Shown here in pieces: positions 35,342 through 44,866 of a DNA stretch of 64,000 bases. The notes under the pieces are model-generated. The model did no database searches and was not told the DNA's origin. It was given only the letters and a program-made list of their open reading frames with translations. The translations under genes were made by a program, and so were the position numbers. The number at the start of each line of letters is the position of its first letter. The first letter of the stretch is position 1. The stretch is from Gemmatimonadota bacterium (GTDB taxonomy: Bacteria; Gemmatimonadota; Gemmatimonadetes; Gemmatimonadales; GWC2-71-9), in assembly GCA_003222115.1 (NCBI GenBank), contig QHUL01000050.1:143086-207085 (forward strand), read 5' to 3'.

Positions 35342-36676
35342 ATGCGGCGGTCCTCCGCGCTCACGCTCGGGCCGCTCGTGGCGGTGATGTATTTCACCGT
35401 CTCGGGCGGCCCCTTCGGGCTGGAAGGCCTGGTCGGCTCGGTGGGGCCGGGCGTCGCGCTGCTGCTGCTCGTGCTCACGCCGCTCGTCTTCAGCGTGCCG
35501 GAGACGCTGCTCATCGGCGAGCTCGCCTCGATGCTCCCCGTCGAAGGCGGCTATTACGTGTGGGTGAAGCGCGCCTTCGGCCGCTTCTGGGGATTCTGGA
35601 ACGGGTGGCTCTCCTGGGTCTACTCGCTGATCGACATGGCGATCTATCCGGTGCTGTTCCTCCAGTACATCCGGTTCTTCGCGCCGGGGCTGGGCGGTGT
35701 CGAGGGGTGGCTCATCGCGCTCGTGCTGATTTGGGGGGCAACGTGGCTCAACCTCCGGGGCACCCGCGCCGTAGGGACCGCCTCGGGGTGGCTCATCGCA
35801 GCGGTGCTCGCGCCGTTCGCGCTGCTCGCGGTGGTGGCGCTGGGGCGCTGGGTTTTCGGGCCCGCGGCGGTGGCGGCGCCGTTTCGGCCATTCGCTGCCC
35901 CCGGGCAGAGCTTCGTCGGCGCTCTGGGGATCGGGATCTCGCAGAGCATCTGGAACTACAGCGGTTGGGACAACGCCTCGACGGTCGGCGGGGAGATCGA
36001 GCACGCCACCGCGACCTATCCACGGGCCCTGGCGCGCGCGCTCCCGCTCGTGACCATCGTCTACCTCGTGACGATCGTCCCGGTGCTGGCGCTTACGGAC
36101 TGGCGCCGTTGGACGGACGGAGCTTGGCCTGCGCTCGCGGCTACGGTCGTGGGGCCCTGGCTCGGCGTCTGGGTCGCCGCGGCGGGGATGGTCAGCGCCT
36201 TCGGGCTCTTCAATGCGCTGCTGCTCGCGTACTCACGCATTCCACTCGTGATGGCGCAGGACAGGTTCCTGCCGGCGCGGCTCGCCGCCACGGATGCGAG
36301 GGGCACCCCCCGCAACGCGGTCCTCGTTTCCGCGGTCGCCTACTCGGCGTTCGCGCTGCTCTCGTTCGGCGGCCTGCTCGCGGCCGACGTGCTGCTCTAC
36401 ACGGTGGCGCTGGCGCTTGAGTTCGGGGCGCTGTTGCAGCTCCGCAGCCGGGAGCCCGAGCTGCGCGGCGCGTTCCGGGTGCCGGTCGGGCTGCGGTTGC
36501 TCGCGGGCCTCGCCCTGCTGCCGGTGCTGCTGCTCGTCACCGCGGTGACGCTGGAGGTGCAGAGCCACACGATCGGGTTGCCCGGGGTCGCCGTCGCGGT
36601 GCTGCTCGCCGCGGTGGGGCCGCTCGGCTACGCGGCGCAGCGGCGGGCGCGGCTCAAGTCGGCGGCGCCCGCCTGA
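35342..36676 (+). CDS. APC-superfamily amino acid permease
   Basis: A 444-residue membrane protein with about twelve hydrophobic segments. Helix 1 has the broken SGGPFGLEG loop typical of APC transporters, followed by ELASMLPVEGGYYVWVKRAFG, whose P-x-x-GGxYxWxxxxxG is the APC signature. Helix 6 region SIWNYSGWDNAS also fits amino acid or polyamine permeases. Substrate is not determinable from sequence. It starts 13 bases after the fusion gene and may be cotranscribed with it. Confidence 0.88.
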   Translation: MRRSSALTLGPLVAVMYFTVSGGPFGLEGLVGSVGPGVALLLLVLTPLVFSVPETLLIGELASMLPVEGGYYVWVKRAFGRFWGFWNGWLSWVYSLIDMAIYPVLFLQYIRFFAPGLGGVEGWLIALVLIWGATWLNLRGTRAVGTASGWLIAAVLAPFALLAVVALGRWVFGPAAVAAPFRPFAAPGQSFVGALGIGISQSIWNYSGWDNASTVGGEIEHATATYPRALARALPLVTIVYLVTIVPVLALTDWRRWTDGAWPALAATVVGPWLGVWVAAAGMVSAFGLFNALLLAYSRIPLVMAQDRFLPARLAATDARGTPRNAVLVSAVAYSAFALLSFGGLLAADVLLYTVALALEFGALLQLRSREPELRGAFRVPVGLRLLAGLALLPVLLLVTAVTLEVQSHTIGLPGVAVAVLLAAVGPLGYAAQRRARLKSAAPA

Positions 36677-36685
36677 GTTTTTCCA

Positions 36686-36720
36686 GCACCCGCGCGCGTT
36701 TTCCCCCTCCTTGCGGGTGC
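36686..36720 (+). terminator. Possible hairpin after the permease gene
   Basis: GCACCCGC (36686-36693) and GCGGGTGC (36713-36720) can pair across a 19-base pyrimidine-rich loop. There is no T-run after the right arm, so any terminator activity would be weak. It lies in the 123-bp gap before the SusC gene. Confidence 0.3.
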
Positions 36721-36799
36721 GCGAAACGGTCTGCAACGTAGCGGCTGCCGCCAGCGTCTGCAGTCTGATCCCATCACCGCGCACAGGCATGGAGGGACT

Positions 36800-39763
36800 G
36801 TGAGAACGCGCTCCTGTCTCGTTTCCATCGCGCTCGCCCTGAGCTTCGGAGCGGCGAGCGCCACTGCCCAGCAACGCCAGATCACCGGCCGCGTCACGGC
36901 CGCGACCACAGGGGACGCCATCCCGGGTGCGAGCGTGGCCGTCGTGGGGACTGCGATCGTGGCAGCGACGGGCAATGACGGTCGCTTCACGGTGGCCGCG
37001 CCCGAGGGCGACGTCACGCTGGTCGTGCGTCGCATCGGCTTCAAGCGCAAGAGCGTACCCGTCCCCGGTACCCAGACCTCGGTGGATGTGACGCTCGAGC
37101 CGGACGTGTTCAACCTCGAAGCCATCGTCGTCACGGGCCAGGCCACGGGAGTGGAGCGGCGCTTCGCGCCGAACGCCATCGCGACGGTCGGTGCCGGGGA
37201 GCTGAGCCGTGCCCCCGCGCCCAGCGTCGAAGCCTCGATCCAGGCCAAGGTGCCCGGTGCCGTGATCCAGCAGAACTCGGGGGCCCCGGGCGGCGGAATC
37301 CAGGTGAAGTTGCGGGGGGTGTCGACGCTGAACGGCCTTTCGGCGCCGCTCTACGTGGTGGACGGCGTCATCATGAGCGACGTGGCGATCCCCAACAATC
37401 AGCAGGTCGTGACGCTGTCGAACTCGGGCTCGAACCCGTCCCCCCTGCAACAGAACCAGGTGAACCGCATCGCGGACCTGAATCCGTACGACATCGACAA
37501 CGTCGAGGTGCTGAAGGGCGCATCCGCGGCGGCGATCTACGGGTCGAAGGCGGCGAACGGCGTGGTCGTGATCAGCACCAAGCGTGGTCAGTCCGGGGAG
37601 CCCCGTTTCACCGTGACCCAGCGCCTTGGCTTTTCCGAGCTCTCTCACGAGCTCGGCATGCACGTGTACAAGGACGCCACGGAGGCGGCTACGTTCTACG
37701 GGGCCGCGGTGGCAAACACGTATTGCAACCTCGCCGGCGGCGCCTGCCCCGTGTACGACCACGAGCAGGAGCTCGCGGGGGAGAAGGATCTCTCCTACGA
37801 GAGCGCGGTGGACGTGGGGGGGGGCAGCGAGAACACGCGCTACTACTTCTCCGGCCTCGCCAAGAAGGACGCGGGCATCATCGGCGGCACCGGCTTCTGG
37901 AAGCAGTCGCTGCGCGCCAACCTGGACCAGCGTCTCAGCAGCCGCTTGGGTGTGAGCCTCAACACCAACTTCGTGCACACGCTGGCGCGCCGGGGGCTCA
38001 CCAACAACGACAACGCCTTCATCAGCTACTACATGTCGATGGGTTTCGCCCCGAGCTTCCTCGACCTGCGAGCGAACGCGAACGGCGTCTTTCCCGACAA
38101 TCCGCTCATCGGGAGCAACCCACTGCAGACCGCGGCGCTGCTGAAGCCCAACGACGAGGGTGTGGACCGCTTCGTCGGCTCGGTGAAGGCGACGTTCGAC
38201 GTGCTGACGCGTCCGGAGCACCGGTTGCAGTTCATCGGCGTGGGTGGCGTGGACCGGTTCAGCCAGCGCGATGGGCTGCTGTTCCCGCCCGAGCTGCAGT
38301 TCGAGCAGATCAGCACGTTGCCCGGCGTTTCCCTGCTCACGAACGGGAGCAACTACAACGCCAACTGGAACGCGAACCTGGTGTACGCCTACCGGCCGGC
38401 GTCAGGATCGTTCGCGGCGACGACCTCGGCGGGGTTGCAGTACGAGGACCGCGAGCTGAACATCTCCCGGATCGTCAGCCGGAATCTCATCGCGGGCCAG
38501 CAGAACGTGAACTCCGGGACGAGCGTCAGCGTGGATGAGCGGCGCGAGCGCGCCAAGGACTACGGGTTCTACGCGCAGCAGGACGTGCTCACCATGCACG
38601 AGCGGCTCTTCGTCTCCGCCGGCGTTCGCGGTGATCGGTCGAGCAACAACGGAGACGTGGACAAGTACTTCTTCTACCCCAAGGCGGCCGCCTCCTACCG
38701 ACTGCCCGGTGGTGCCGGTCCGTTCGGCGACGTCAAGTTCCGGCTGGCGTGGGGCCAGTCGGGGAACCAGCCGCTCTATGGGATGAAGTTCCTCGCCGTG
38801 GATGCCACGCAGAACATCGGAGGGATCCCGGGACTGGTAGCGCCGGGTACCGTGGGCGACCCCACCATCAAACCCGAGCGCCAGACGGAGATCGAGGGGG
38901 GAGTCGACGCCACGCTCGCCAGCGGGCGGGCGACCTTCGAGGTCACGGCGTATCAGAAGAGCGTCAGCGACCTGCTGCTGTTGCGGACCCTCGCCGGCTC
39001 GAGCGGCTTCCTTACCCAGTTCTCCAACGGCGGCAAGCTGCGCGACCGCGGCATCGAGGTAGCCGTCGGGGTCATCCCGATCCAGCGGCCCGATGTTTCG
39101 CTGCTGTTGCGCTCGATCTTCTTCTCCAATTCGGCCAAGATCGTCGAGCTAACGGGCGCATTCGCGTTGACCAGCCCCTCGGGCGGCTTCGGGACGAACC
39201 TCGGCCAGTACTTCATCGAGCAAGGGGGGTCGGCGACGGCGATCTGGGGGAACGTCCCCGACAACTCGCTTCAGGGCTTCCACGCCGAGCGGATCGGCGA
39301 CGCGAACCCCGACTTCGTGTGGTCATTCGGGAGCGAACTCACCGTGAGGCGCTTCACCCTCAACGCGCTAGCCGAGTGGCAGCACGGCGGCAACATCCTC
39401 AACCTGACCAAGCTGATTTGGGACTTCGGCGGCACCACGACCGACTGCCCCACGACCTGTGCGCAGCGCCTCGCCGTCTTCGGAAAAGACACCCGCCAGT
39501 TCGTCGAGAGCGCCACGTACTTCAAGCTGCGCGAGGTCACGCTGAGCTACGATCTGCCGGTTCGCGCCTACGAGTGGATCGGTGCCCGCAGCGCTCGGGT
39601 GAGTCTGAGCGGCCGCAATCTCGTCGTCGTGACCGGCGGCAACTACACCGGGATGGACCCGGAGGTGAGCAACTTCGGCAATCAAGCCGTGGCGCGGAAC
39701 ATCGAAGTGGCGCAGTACCCGCGCAGCCGCAGCTTCTGGTTCACCGTCAGCGTGGGGTACTGA
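36800..39763 (+). CDS. SusC/RagA-type TonB-linked outer membrane receptor
   Basis: A 987-residue receptor starting at GTG 36800-36802 behind GGAGGG. A signal peptide (1-23) is followed by a carboxypeptidase-regulatory-like domain (RQITGRVTAATTGDAIPGAS, about 25-100). The plug domain (about 105-250) ends in the family motif VEVLKGASAAAIYGSKAANG, and the beta-barrel finishes with an aromatic C-terminus (FWFTVSVGY). It imports a large ligand with the SusD lipoprotein encoded 2 bases downstream. The substrate is not evident: no glycoside hydrolase or peptidase lies nearby. Confidence 0.95.
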   Translation: MRTRSCLVSIALALSFGAASATAQQRQITGRVTAATTGDAIPGASVAVVGTAIVAATGNDGRFTVAAPEGDVTLVVRRIGFKRKSVPVPGTQTSVDVTLEPDVFNLEAIVVTGQATGVERRFAPNAIATVGAGELSRAPAPSVEASIQAKVPGAVIQQNSGAPGGGIQVKLRGVSTLNGLSAPLYVVDGVIMSDVAIPNNQQVVTLSNSGSNPSPLQQNQVNRIADLNPYDIDNVEVLKGASAAAIYGSKAANGVVVISTKRGQSGEPRFTVTQRLGFSELSHELGMHVYKDATEAATFYGAAVANTYCNLAGGACPVYDHEQELAGEKDLSYESAVDVGGGSENTRYYFSGLAKKDAGIIGGTGFWKQSLRANLDQRLSSRLGVSLNTNFVHTLARRGLTNNDNAFISYYMSMGFAPSFLDLRANANGVFPDNPLIGSNPLQTAALLKPNDEGVDRFVGSVKATFDVLTRPEHRLQFIGVGGVDRFSQRDGLLFPPELQFEQISTLPGVSLLTNGSNYNANWNANLVYAYRPASGSFAATTSAGLQYEDRELNISRIVSRNLIAGQQNVNSGTSVSVDERRERAKDYGFYAQQDVLTMHERLFVSAGVRGDRSSNNGDVDKYFFYPKAAASYRLPGGAGPFGDVKFRLAWGQSGNQPLYGMKFLAVDATQNIGGIPGLVAPGTVGDPTIKPERQTEIEGGVDATLASGRATFEVTAYQKSVSDLLLLRTLAGSSGFLTQFSNGGKLRDRGIEVAVGVIPIQRPDVSLLLRSIFFSNSAKIVELTGAFALTSPSGGFGTNLGQYFIEQGGSATAIWGNVPDNSLQGFHAERIGDANPDFVWSFGSELTVRRFTLNALAEWQHGGNILNLTKLIWDFGGTTTDCPTTCAQRLAVFGKDTRQFVESATYFKLREVTLSYDLPVRAYEWIGARSARVSLSGRNLVVVTGGNYTGMDPEVSNFGNQAVARNIEVAQYPRSRSFWFTVSVGY

Positions 39764-39765
39764 CC

Positions 39766-41289
39766 ATGACCCGGCTACCGCATCCTGACTCGACCGCGAG
39801 GGCCCGTATGACCAAGGCCGCTCTGCCGCTCGCGCTCGGCGCGCTGCTCCTCGCCGGGTGCTCGGACCTCAACGTCCCGGACTTGAACAACCCCGGGATC
39901 GACGATCTCCAGAAGAACCCCACGCGCGTGGCCGTGATCGACGCCACCCAGGGACTGTTCATCGGGGCGCGCGCAAACATCGCCGCCTTCAACGGCTACG
40001 TGTCGGTGATGGGCGTGCTGGGCCGCGAGTCCTACAACTTCGACCCCGGCGACCCCCGCTTCATCACCGAGCTGCTCGGGGGCCCGCTCGACGGCGGCAG
40101 CCCCCGCTTCGGCGGCAACCTCTGGAACGAGCGCTTCGCGAACATCCGTAACGCGAACATCGTGTTGAACGCGCTGGACGTATTGGGCGGCCTGCCGATC
40201 GGCATGAGCGACGCTGAGAAGGAAGGGGTCCGGGGCGTGGTCAAGACGCTCCAGGCGCTCGACTTCCTGCTCGTCATCGACACGCGTGACACGCTGGGCG
40301 CGCCGATCGACCTCAACCGCGACGTCATCACGGGCGGGCTCGCGCCGTTTGTGTCGCGCAACGAAGTGTTTGCACACATCTCGCGAGAACTCGACTCCGC
40401 CGTGACACACCTGCAGGCGGCGGGGAGCGGGTTCGCGTTCGCGTTGCCGCCAGGGTTCACAGGGTTCACGACGCCCACCACCTTCATCCAGTTGAACCGG
40501 GCGCTGCAAGCGCGCGTGGAGATGTATCGCGTCACCCTGCTGAACTGTGACCTCCCTTGCTTGGGGGACGCGCTGTCGGCGCTCGATGCGTCATTCTTGA
40601 GCTTGCCCGCCGATACAATGCTCAAGGCGGCCGTGGATCCGACAGGGACGGCGGCGATGCTGGCCCGCGGCGCCTACTACAATTTCGGCTCGGAGTCGGG
40701 CGACCTCGCCAACGCCCTCAACGATCCGACTGGGAGCAAGCAGCGCGGTCACCCGTCGCTGCGGACCCAGGCCGAGGAACAGCTTCCCGGGGGTCCACTG
40801 GACCAGCGGTTCCTGGACAAGGTCGTTACGATCGCGGCGGGCCTGCCGCGGCTCGGCCACACGTCCGACATGGCGTTCAACATTTACGTCAGCACCAAGA
40901 CGCCGGTGCCGATCATCCGAAACGAGGAGCTACTCCTGCTGCGGGCGGAGTACGAGCTGGCCTTTGGGAATCAGGCCGGAGCTGCCGCGCTCATCAACTA
41001 CATCCGGGTGAACTCGGGGAGACTGCAGCCGCGGGCCGGCCTCGACATCGCACCGACGGACACGGTCATCAACGAGCTGCTGCGTCAGCGTGTGTACTCG
41101 CTGCTGTTCGAGGGCGGGCACCGCTGGATCGACGCGCGGCGCTACGGCCGGCTCTACCCGATTTCCACTTGGTGGCCCGGGCTCCCGAACGAGCTCGTGA
41201 CCGACAACGTCTTCAAGGTGATGCCGATTCCCACCGATGAATGCAATGCCCGCGGACTGGGGTCGAACTGCGAGCCGCTGGGGCCGTAG
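39766..41289 (+). CDS. SusD/RagB-type outer membrane lipoprotein
   Basis: A 507-residue lipoprotein. The signal peptide ends in LLLAGC near residue 32, and DLNVPDLNNPGIDDLQ follows, as in SusD proteins. The body has TPR helices, and the C-terminal part carries PIIRNEELLLLRAEYELAFG and RQRVYSLLFEGGHRWIDARR, both family-typical. It caps the SusC barrel and binds ligand. The ATG two bases past the SusC stop was used; an ATG at 39808 (MTKAALPLALGALLLAGC) would give a more compact signal peptide and is equally possible. Confidence 0.93.
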   Translation: MTRLPHPDSTARARMTKAALPLALGALLLAGCSDLNVPDLNNPGIDDLQKNPTRVAVIDATQGLFIGARANIAAFNGYVSVMGVLGRESYNFDPGDPRFITELLGGPLDGGSPRFGGNLWNERFANIRNANIVLNALDVLGGLPIGMSDAEKEGVRGVVKTLQALDFLLVIDTRDTLGAPIDLNRDVITGGLAPFVSRNEVFAHISRELDSAVTHLQAAGSGFAFALPPGFTGFTTPTTFIQLNRALQARVEMYRVTLLNCDLPCLGDALSALDASFLSLPADTMLKAAVDPTGTAAMLARGAYYNFGSESGDLANALNDPTGSKQRGHPSLRTQAEEQLPGGPLDQRFLDKVVTIAAGLPRLGHTSDMAFNIYVSTKTPVPIIRNEELLLLRAEYELAFGNQAGAAALINYIRVNSGRLQPRAGLDIAPTDTVINELLRQRVYSLLFEGGHRWIDARRYGRLYPISTWWPGLPNELVTDNVFKVMPIPTDECNARGLGSNCEPLGP

Positions 41290-41313
41290 TCGCCGGACGG
41301 CACCGGTCGTCCC

Positions 41314-41345
41314 GCCGCCGGGCGCTCCGCGCCCGGCGGCTTTTT
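41314..41345 (+). terminator. Strong intrinsic terminator after SusD
   Basis: A perfect 12-bp stem (GCCGCCGGGCGC at 41314-41325 with its complement at 41329-41340) has a 3-base loop. It is followed at once by TTTTT (41341-41345). It lies 24 bases past the SusD stop and closes the SusC/SusD unit. Confidence 0.93.
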
Positions 41346-41476
41346 GTGCGCGAGCCCGCATGTCCAGTCGCAAGTCGCAACCCGGCGGCCCTCCTTGCGA
41401 GGTCGCTGATTCGGCGACACGATATCCGGTGCTCGTCGGACCCTCTCTATCCCGTCGCTGCTCTCGAGGAGGCTCT

Positions 41477-44266
41477 GTGGGAAAGCGCATCTCGCTGCTG
41501 ACATGCTGCGCGGTCCTCGCGCTGCTCGGATCCACCAGCCGGCTGGCGGCGCAAGGCGGCGTCATCCGGGGCCGCGTCACCGATTCGACGGGGGCCGCGC
41601 TCGGGCGCGTGAGCGTCACCATCGAGGCCCTGGGAGCGCGGGCCACTACCGACGACCACGGGAACTACGAGCTGCGGAGCGTGCCTGCCGGCTCGCACAC
41701 GGTGCGCGTGCGGCTGCTCGGCTACGTCCCCCTGCTCGTGCGGGTGAGTGTGGCCGAGGGGCAGCCCACGCGACAAGACTTCTCGCTCCGGACCCAACCG
41801 ATCGCGCTCGCGCCCATCGATGTGGTCGTGGGCTCGCGGGCGCATCACACGGCGTCGGAGGAGCTCGCCGTGCCCGTGGACGTCTTCACGCGCGAGGAGA
41901 TGCAGCAGCAGGGGACGACGGAGACGAGCCAGGTCCTGCAACAGCTCGCTCCCTCGGTGAACTTCCCCCGGCAGAGTGTGACCGACGCGAACGACATCGT
42001 GCGGCCATTCACATTGCGTGGCTTGAGCCCTGACCAGACGCTGGTGCTGGTGAACGGCTGGCGCCGGCATCAGACCGCCCTCGTGAACACCTTCCCCTAC
42101 GGCATGGCGTTTGGGTCGAGCGGGGTCGACATGAACGCCATACCCGGCGGCGCCATCGAGCGCCTCGAGGTGCTGCGGGATGGGGCCTCGGCGCAGTACG
42201 GCTCCGACGCCATCGCAGGCGTCGTGAACGTCGTGATGCGGGAAGGCAAGTTCTCCCCCTACCTGAACGCAGACGCCGGCCGTTACGTAACGCAAGACTA
42301 TCCGGATGATGGGACGACCGTAGACGTCAACGGCGGAGTCGGCATCGGGCTCGGCCGAGGGTCCCTCGGCGTGTTCGGGGAGTTCCAGCACCGCGACAAG
42401 ACCAACCGTGCGTGGCCGGACTCGACCCTCGTGGACGCCAATGGCGTGAACGACGTGATCGACCCCAACACCGGACAGATCATCCAGAAGCGCAACGCGC
42501 TGTCGCAGCCGAACTACCACTGGGGCGACGGGCTCGAGAAGGACGCGATGACGTTCGCGAACTTCCGCATGCCGCTGACCGCGAGCGGCTCGAGCGAGGT
42601 CTACGCCTTCGGGGGCTACAGCAACCGCGTCGGCACGGGGAACGGCTTTTGGCGCTATGCCAACAGCACGCGCAACTGGCCCGAGCTCTACCCCCAGGGC
42701 TTCCTGCCAGAGTTTCGACCCAACGTCAATGACTATTCCGCGGCCGGCGGAGTCCGCGCCAATGTGAGCGGGTGGTCAATAGATCTCGGGGGCGCGTGGG
42801 GCCTGAACCGGTTCGACTACAACCTGCGGAACACCAACAACGCCTCACTCGGGCCCTGTCTTGACACGCCCTGTGCTCCCGGCGCGGATGGCATCCTCGG
42901 CAACGCGGACGATCCCGGCATCCCCAACCAGCTCTCGTTCTACGCCGGACGGCTGCAACGCAGCGAGTACACGATTGGCCTGACCCTGGCCAGGGCGGTG
43001 ACGGTGGGCCTGCCCTCGCCGGTGAACGTGGCGGTCGGCGCTGCCTTCCGGCGCGAGTCCTACCGGATCGAAGCGGGGGAGAAGGCCTCCTGGATCAACG
43101 GCGGACACCTCGCCCAGGACAGCGTGGCGGTACCAGGCGACCTGGCCCCGGCCGGCTCCTCGGTGTTCGCCGGCTTCTCTCCCACCGACGCGAGCGACCA
43201 CAGTCGGACCAATTTCGGGGCCTACGCGGATCTGGAAAGCAACCTGAGCTCCCAGCTGCTGGCCGACGTCGCGGGGCGGTTCGAGGACTACAGCGACTTC
43301 GGCTCCCGGTTGACGGGCAAGTTGGCCCTCCGGTTCCAGCCGACCAAGCGGGTAGTGCTGCGGGGCGCGGTGAGCACGGGGTTCCGCGCCCCCGGCCTGA
43401 GCCAGAGCTACTTCAGCCACACGACCACGAACTTCACTGGCGGCCAGCTCGTGGAGATCGGCAATTTCCCGGTGGACAATCCGGCATCGCAGCTCTTCGG
43501 CGCCAAACCGTTGAAGGAAGAGACCTCCATCAACCTGAGCGGGGGGCTGGCGTTCACGCCGACGAACAATCTCAACGTGACGGTCGACTATTTTCACATC
43601 AAGATCAACAACCGCATCCTGCTCGGGGCGACCTTCGGCGGGGACGTGGACTCGGTGTCGAAGCGAATTCTCCGCGATAATGGCTTCACGACCATCTCCG
43701 GAGTGCAATTCTTCACCAACGGCTTGGACACGAAGACCGACGGCGTGGACATGACCGCCAACCTGCGCGTCCCGGCTGGTGCCGGCACGCTCGACCTCAC
43801 GGCCGCCGCCAGCTACGCCCGCAACAAGATCACGCGGCTGGATCCGCTACCAGCGATCCTCCAGGGCACCCAAACCCAGCTCACGAGCATCCTCGACTTG
43901 ACCGGCAGCCTCGCGATCGAGAAGGAGCGGCCCGACTGGCGGGGCACCCTCACGGGGCAATACACCAACGGCCGGTTTCACTCGCTCGGCCGGGCCTCAT
44001 ACTACGGCGGCTTCTCGTCCTCCGAGCCCGGCTTCACCGACGAGGAGCACTACGGCGGCAAGACCCTCGTCGATGCTGAAGTCGGCTATCGCTTCGACCA
44101 GGTGGACCTGTCAATCGGGGCGCGAAACGTGTTCGACGTCTACCCCGACCGGATGAGGACGGAGTTCAACAACAACGAGAACACCTTCCCCTGGGCGGCG
44201 GCGTCGCCGTTCGGGTACAACGGGCGGTACCTCTACAGCCGAGCGTCGATCGTGCTCAGTCGCTAG
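41477..44266 (+). CDS. TonB-dependent outer membrane receptor with N-terminal regulatory-like domain
   Basis: A 929-residue receptor. The start is GTG 41477-41479 with GAGGAGG about five bases ahead, giving the signal peptide GKRISLLTCCAVLALLGST. Residues about 27-105 are a carboxypeptidase-regulatory-like domain (VIRGRVTDSTGAALGRVSVT). The plug carries IERLEVLRDGASAQYGSDAIAG at about 225, and the barrel ends FGYNGRYLYSRASIVLSR with an aromatic-rich terminus. The plug motif resembles iron-siderophore/cobalamin-type receptors more than SusC. No lipoprotein partner follows. Substrate unknown. Confidence 0.93.
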   Translation: MGKRISLLTCCAVLALLGSTSRLAAQGGVIRGRVTDSTGAALGRVSVTIEALGARATTDDHGNYELRSVPAGSHTVRVRLLGYVPLLVRVSVAEGQPTRQDFSLRTQPIALAPIDVVVGSRAHHTASEELAVPVDVFTREEMQQQGTTETSQVLQQLAPSVNFPRQSVTDANDIVRPFTLRGLSPDQTLVLVNGWRRHQTALVNTFPYGMAFGSSGVDMNAIPGGAIERLEVLRDGASAQYGSDAIAGVVNVVMREGKFSPYLNADAGRYVTQDYPDDGTTVDVNGGVGIGLGRGSLGVFGEFQHRDKTNRAWPDSTLVDANGVNDVIDPNTGQIIQKRNALSQPNYHWGDGLEKDAMTFANFRMPLTASGSSEVYAFGGYSNRVGTGNGFWRYANSTRNWPELYPQGFLPEFRPNVNDYSAAGGVRANVSGWSIDLGGAWGLNRFDYNLRNTNNASLGPCLDTPCAPGADGILGNADDPGIPNQLSFYAGRLQRSEYTIGLTLARAVTVGLPSPVNVAVGAAFRRESYRIEAGEKASWINGGHLAQDSVAVPGDLAPAGSSVFAGFSPTDASDHSRTNFGAYADLESNLSSQLLADVAGRFEDYSDFGSRLTGKLALRFQPTKRVVLRGAVSTGFRAPGLSQSYFSHTTTNFTGGQLVEIGNFPVDNPASQLFGAKPLKEETSINLSGGLAFTPTNNLNVTVDYFHIKINNRILLGATFGGDVDSVSKRILRDNGFTTISGVQFFTNGLDTKTDGVDMTANLRVPAGAGTLDLTAAASYARNKITRLDPLPAILQGTQTQLTSILDLTGSLAIEKERPDWRGTLTGQYTNGRFHSLGRASYYGGFSSSEPGFTDEEHYGGKTLVDAEVGYRFDQVDLSIGARNVFDVYPDRMRTEFNNNENTFPWAAASPFGYNGRYLYSRASIVLSR

Positions 44267-44290
44267 GCGGACCGTCGGACGGTACGAGAG

Positions 44291-44326
44291 ACGCAGGGGC
44301 GCTTGAGATCGCGCCCCTGCGTTTTT
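44291..44326 (+). terminator. Strong intrinsic terminator after the TonB-dependent receptor
   Basis: A 12-bp stem (ACGCAGGGGCGC at 44291-44302 with its complement at 44311-44322) has an 8-base loop and a TTTTT run ending at 44326. An outer 10-bp inverted repeat (ACCGTCGGAC at 44271-44280 with its complement at 44335-44344) encloses it, giving a nested structure. The gene on the far side is convergent. Confidence 0.92.
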
Positions 44327-44361
44327 CACCGGCTGTCCGACGGTCGGCCATCGTCCGACCG

Positions 44362-44784
44362 TCACATCTCGGTGTAGTACTTCGCGCCGATCACCGCCGC
44401 GAGGACGTACTCCACCAGGCCCACGATACAGCCGATCACGTAGAGCCGCTGCGGGAACAGACCCATGGGCGCCTCGCCTATGGCGTGGAGCAACCCGTAC
44501 AACACCCAGATCGCGAAGCCCGCGAGCACCGCGGTCCGCGGACCGGCCCCGAAGCGCGGCCGGATCGCGGCGTAGAGCCAGATGAGGAAGATGCCGAAGA
44601 GAAAATCAAAGATCACGAACCAGATGATCGTCGATCCCGTCATCGGCCCCTTGTTCAGCGCTTGCAGCGCCGCGTTGAAGTCGGCGGCGAGCACTTTGCC
44701 GTAGACGACCCAATCGATGACGTTCAGTACCACCCCCGCCAGCAGCCCGCCCAGCACGACGCGATTCCAATTGATCTTGCCCAT
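44362..44784 (-). CDS. Four-helix membrane protein, unknown function
   Basis: A 140-residue protein with four membrane segments: about 9-28, 52-74 (IIWFVIFDFLFGIFLIWLYA), 85-103 and 115-134. The start MGKINWNRVVLGGLLAGVVLNVIDW has a typical short N-terminus. I recognise no family with certainty; similar small four-helix proteins are common in Gemmatimonadota-like genomes. It is convergent with the TonB-dependent receptor and separated from it by the terminator. Confidence 0.75.
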   Translation of the reverse strand: MGKINWNRVVLGGLLAGVVLNVIDWVVYGKVLAADFNAALQALNKGPMTGSTIIWFVIFDFLFGIFLIWLYAAIRPRFGAGPRTAVLAGFAIWVLYGLLHAIGEAPMGLFPQRLYVIGCIVGLVEYVLAAVIGAKYYTEM

Positions 44785-44866
44785 GTGCGACCTCCGTTGA
44801 GGGGGGACGAGCAGCTTCAGCGACTCGCGGCCAGAGTAGGGGGTAGGACGGGCGCGGTCAAGCGCA

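Noticed and set aside
36233-38221. Long antisense frame over the permease end and SusC start
   Set aside because: Low-complexity Arg/His-rich product, no motifs, and it overlaps two well-supported genes.
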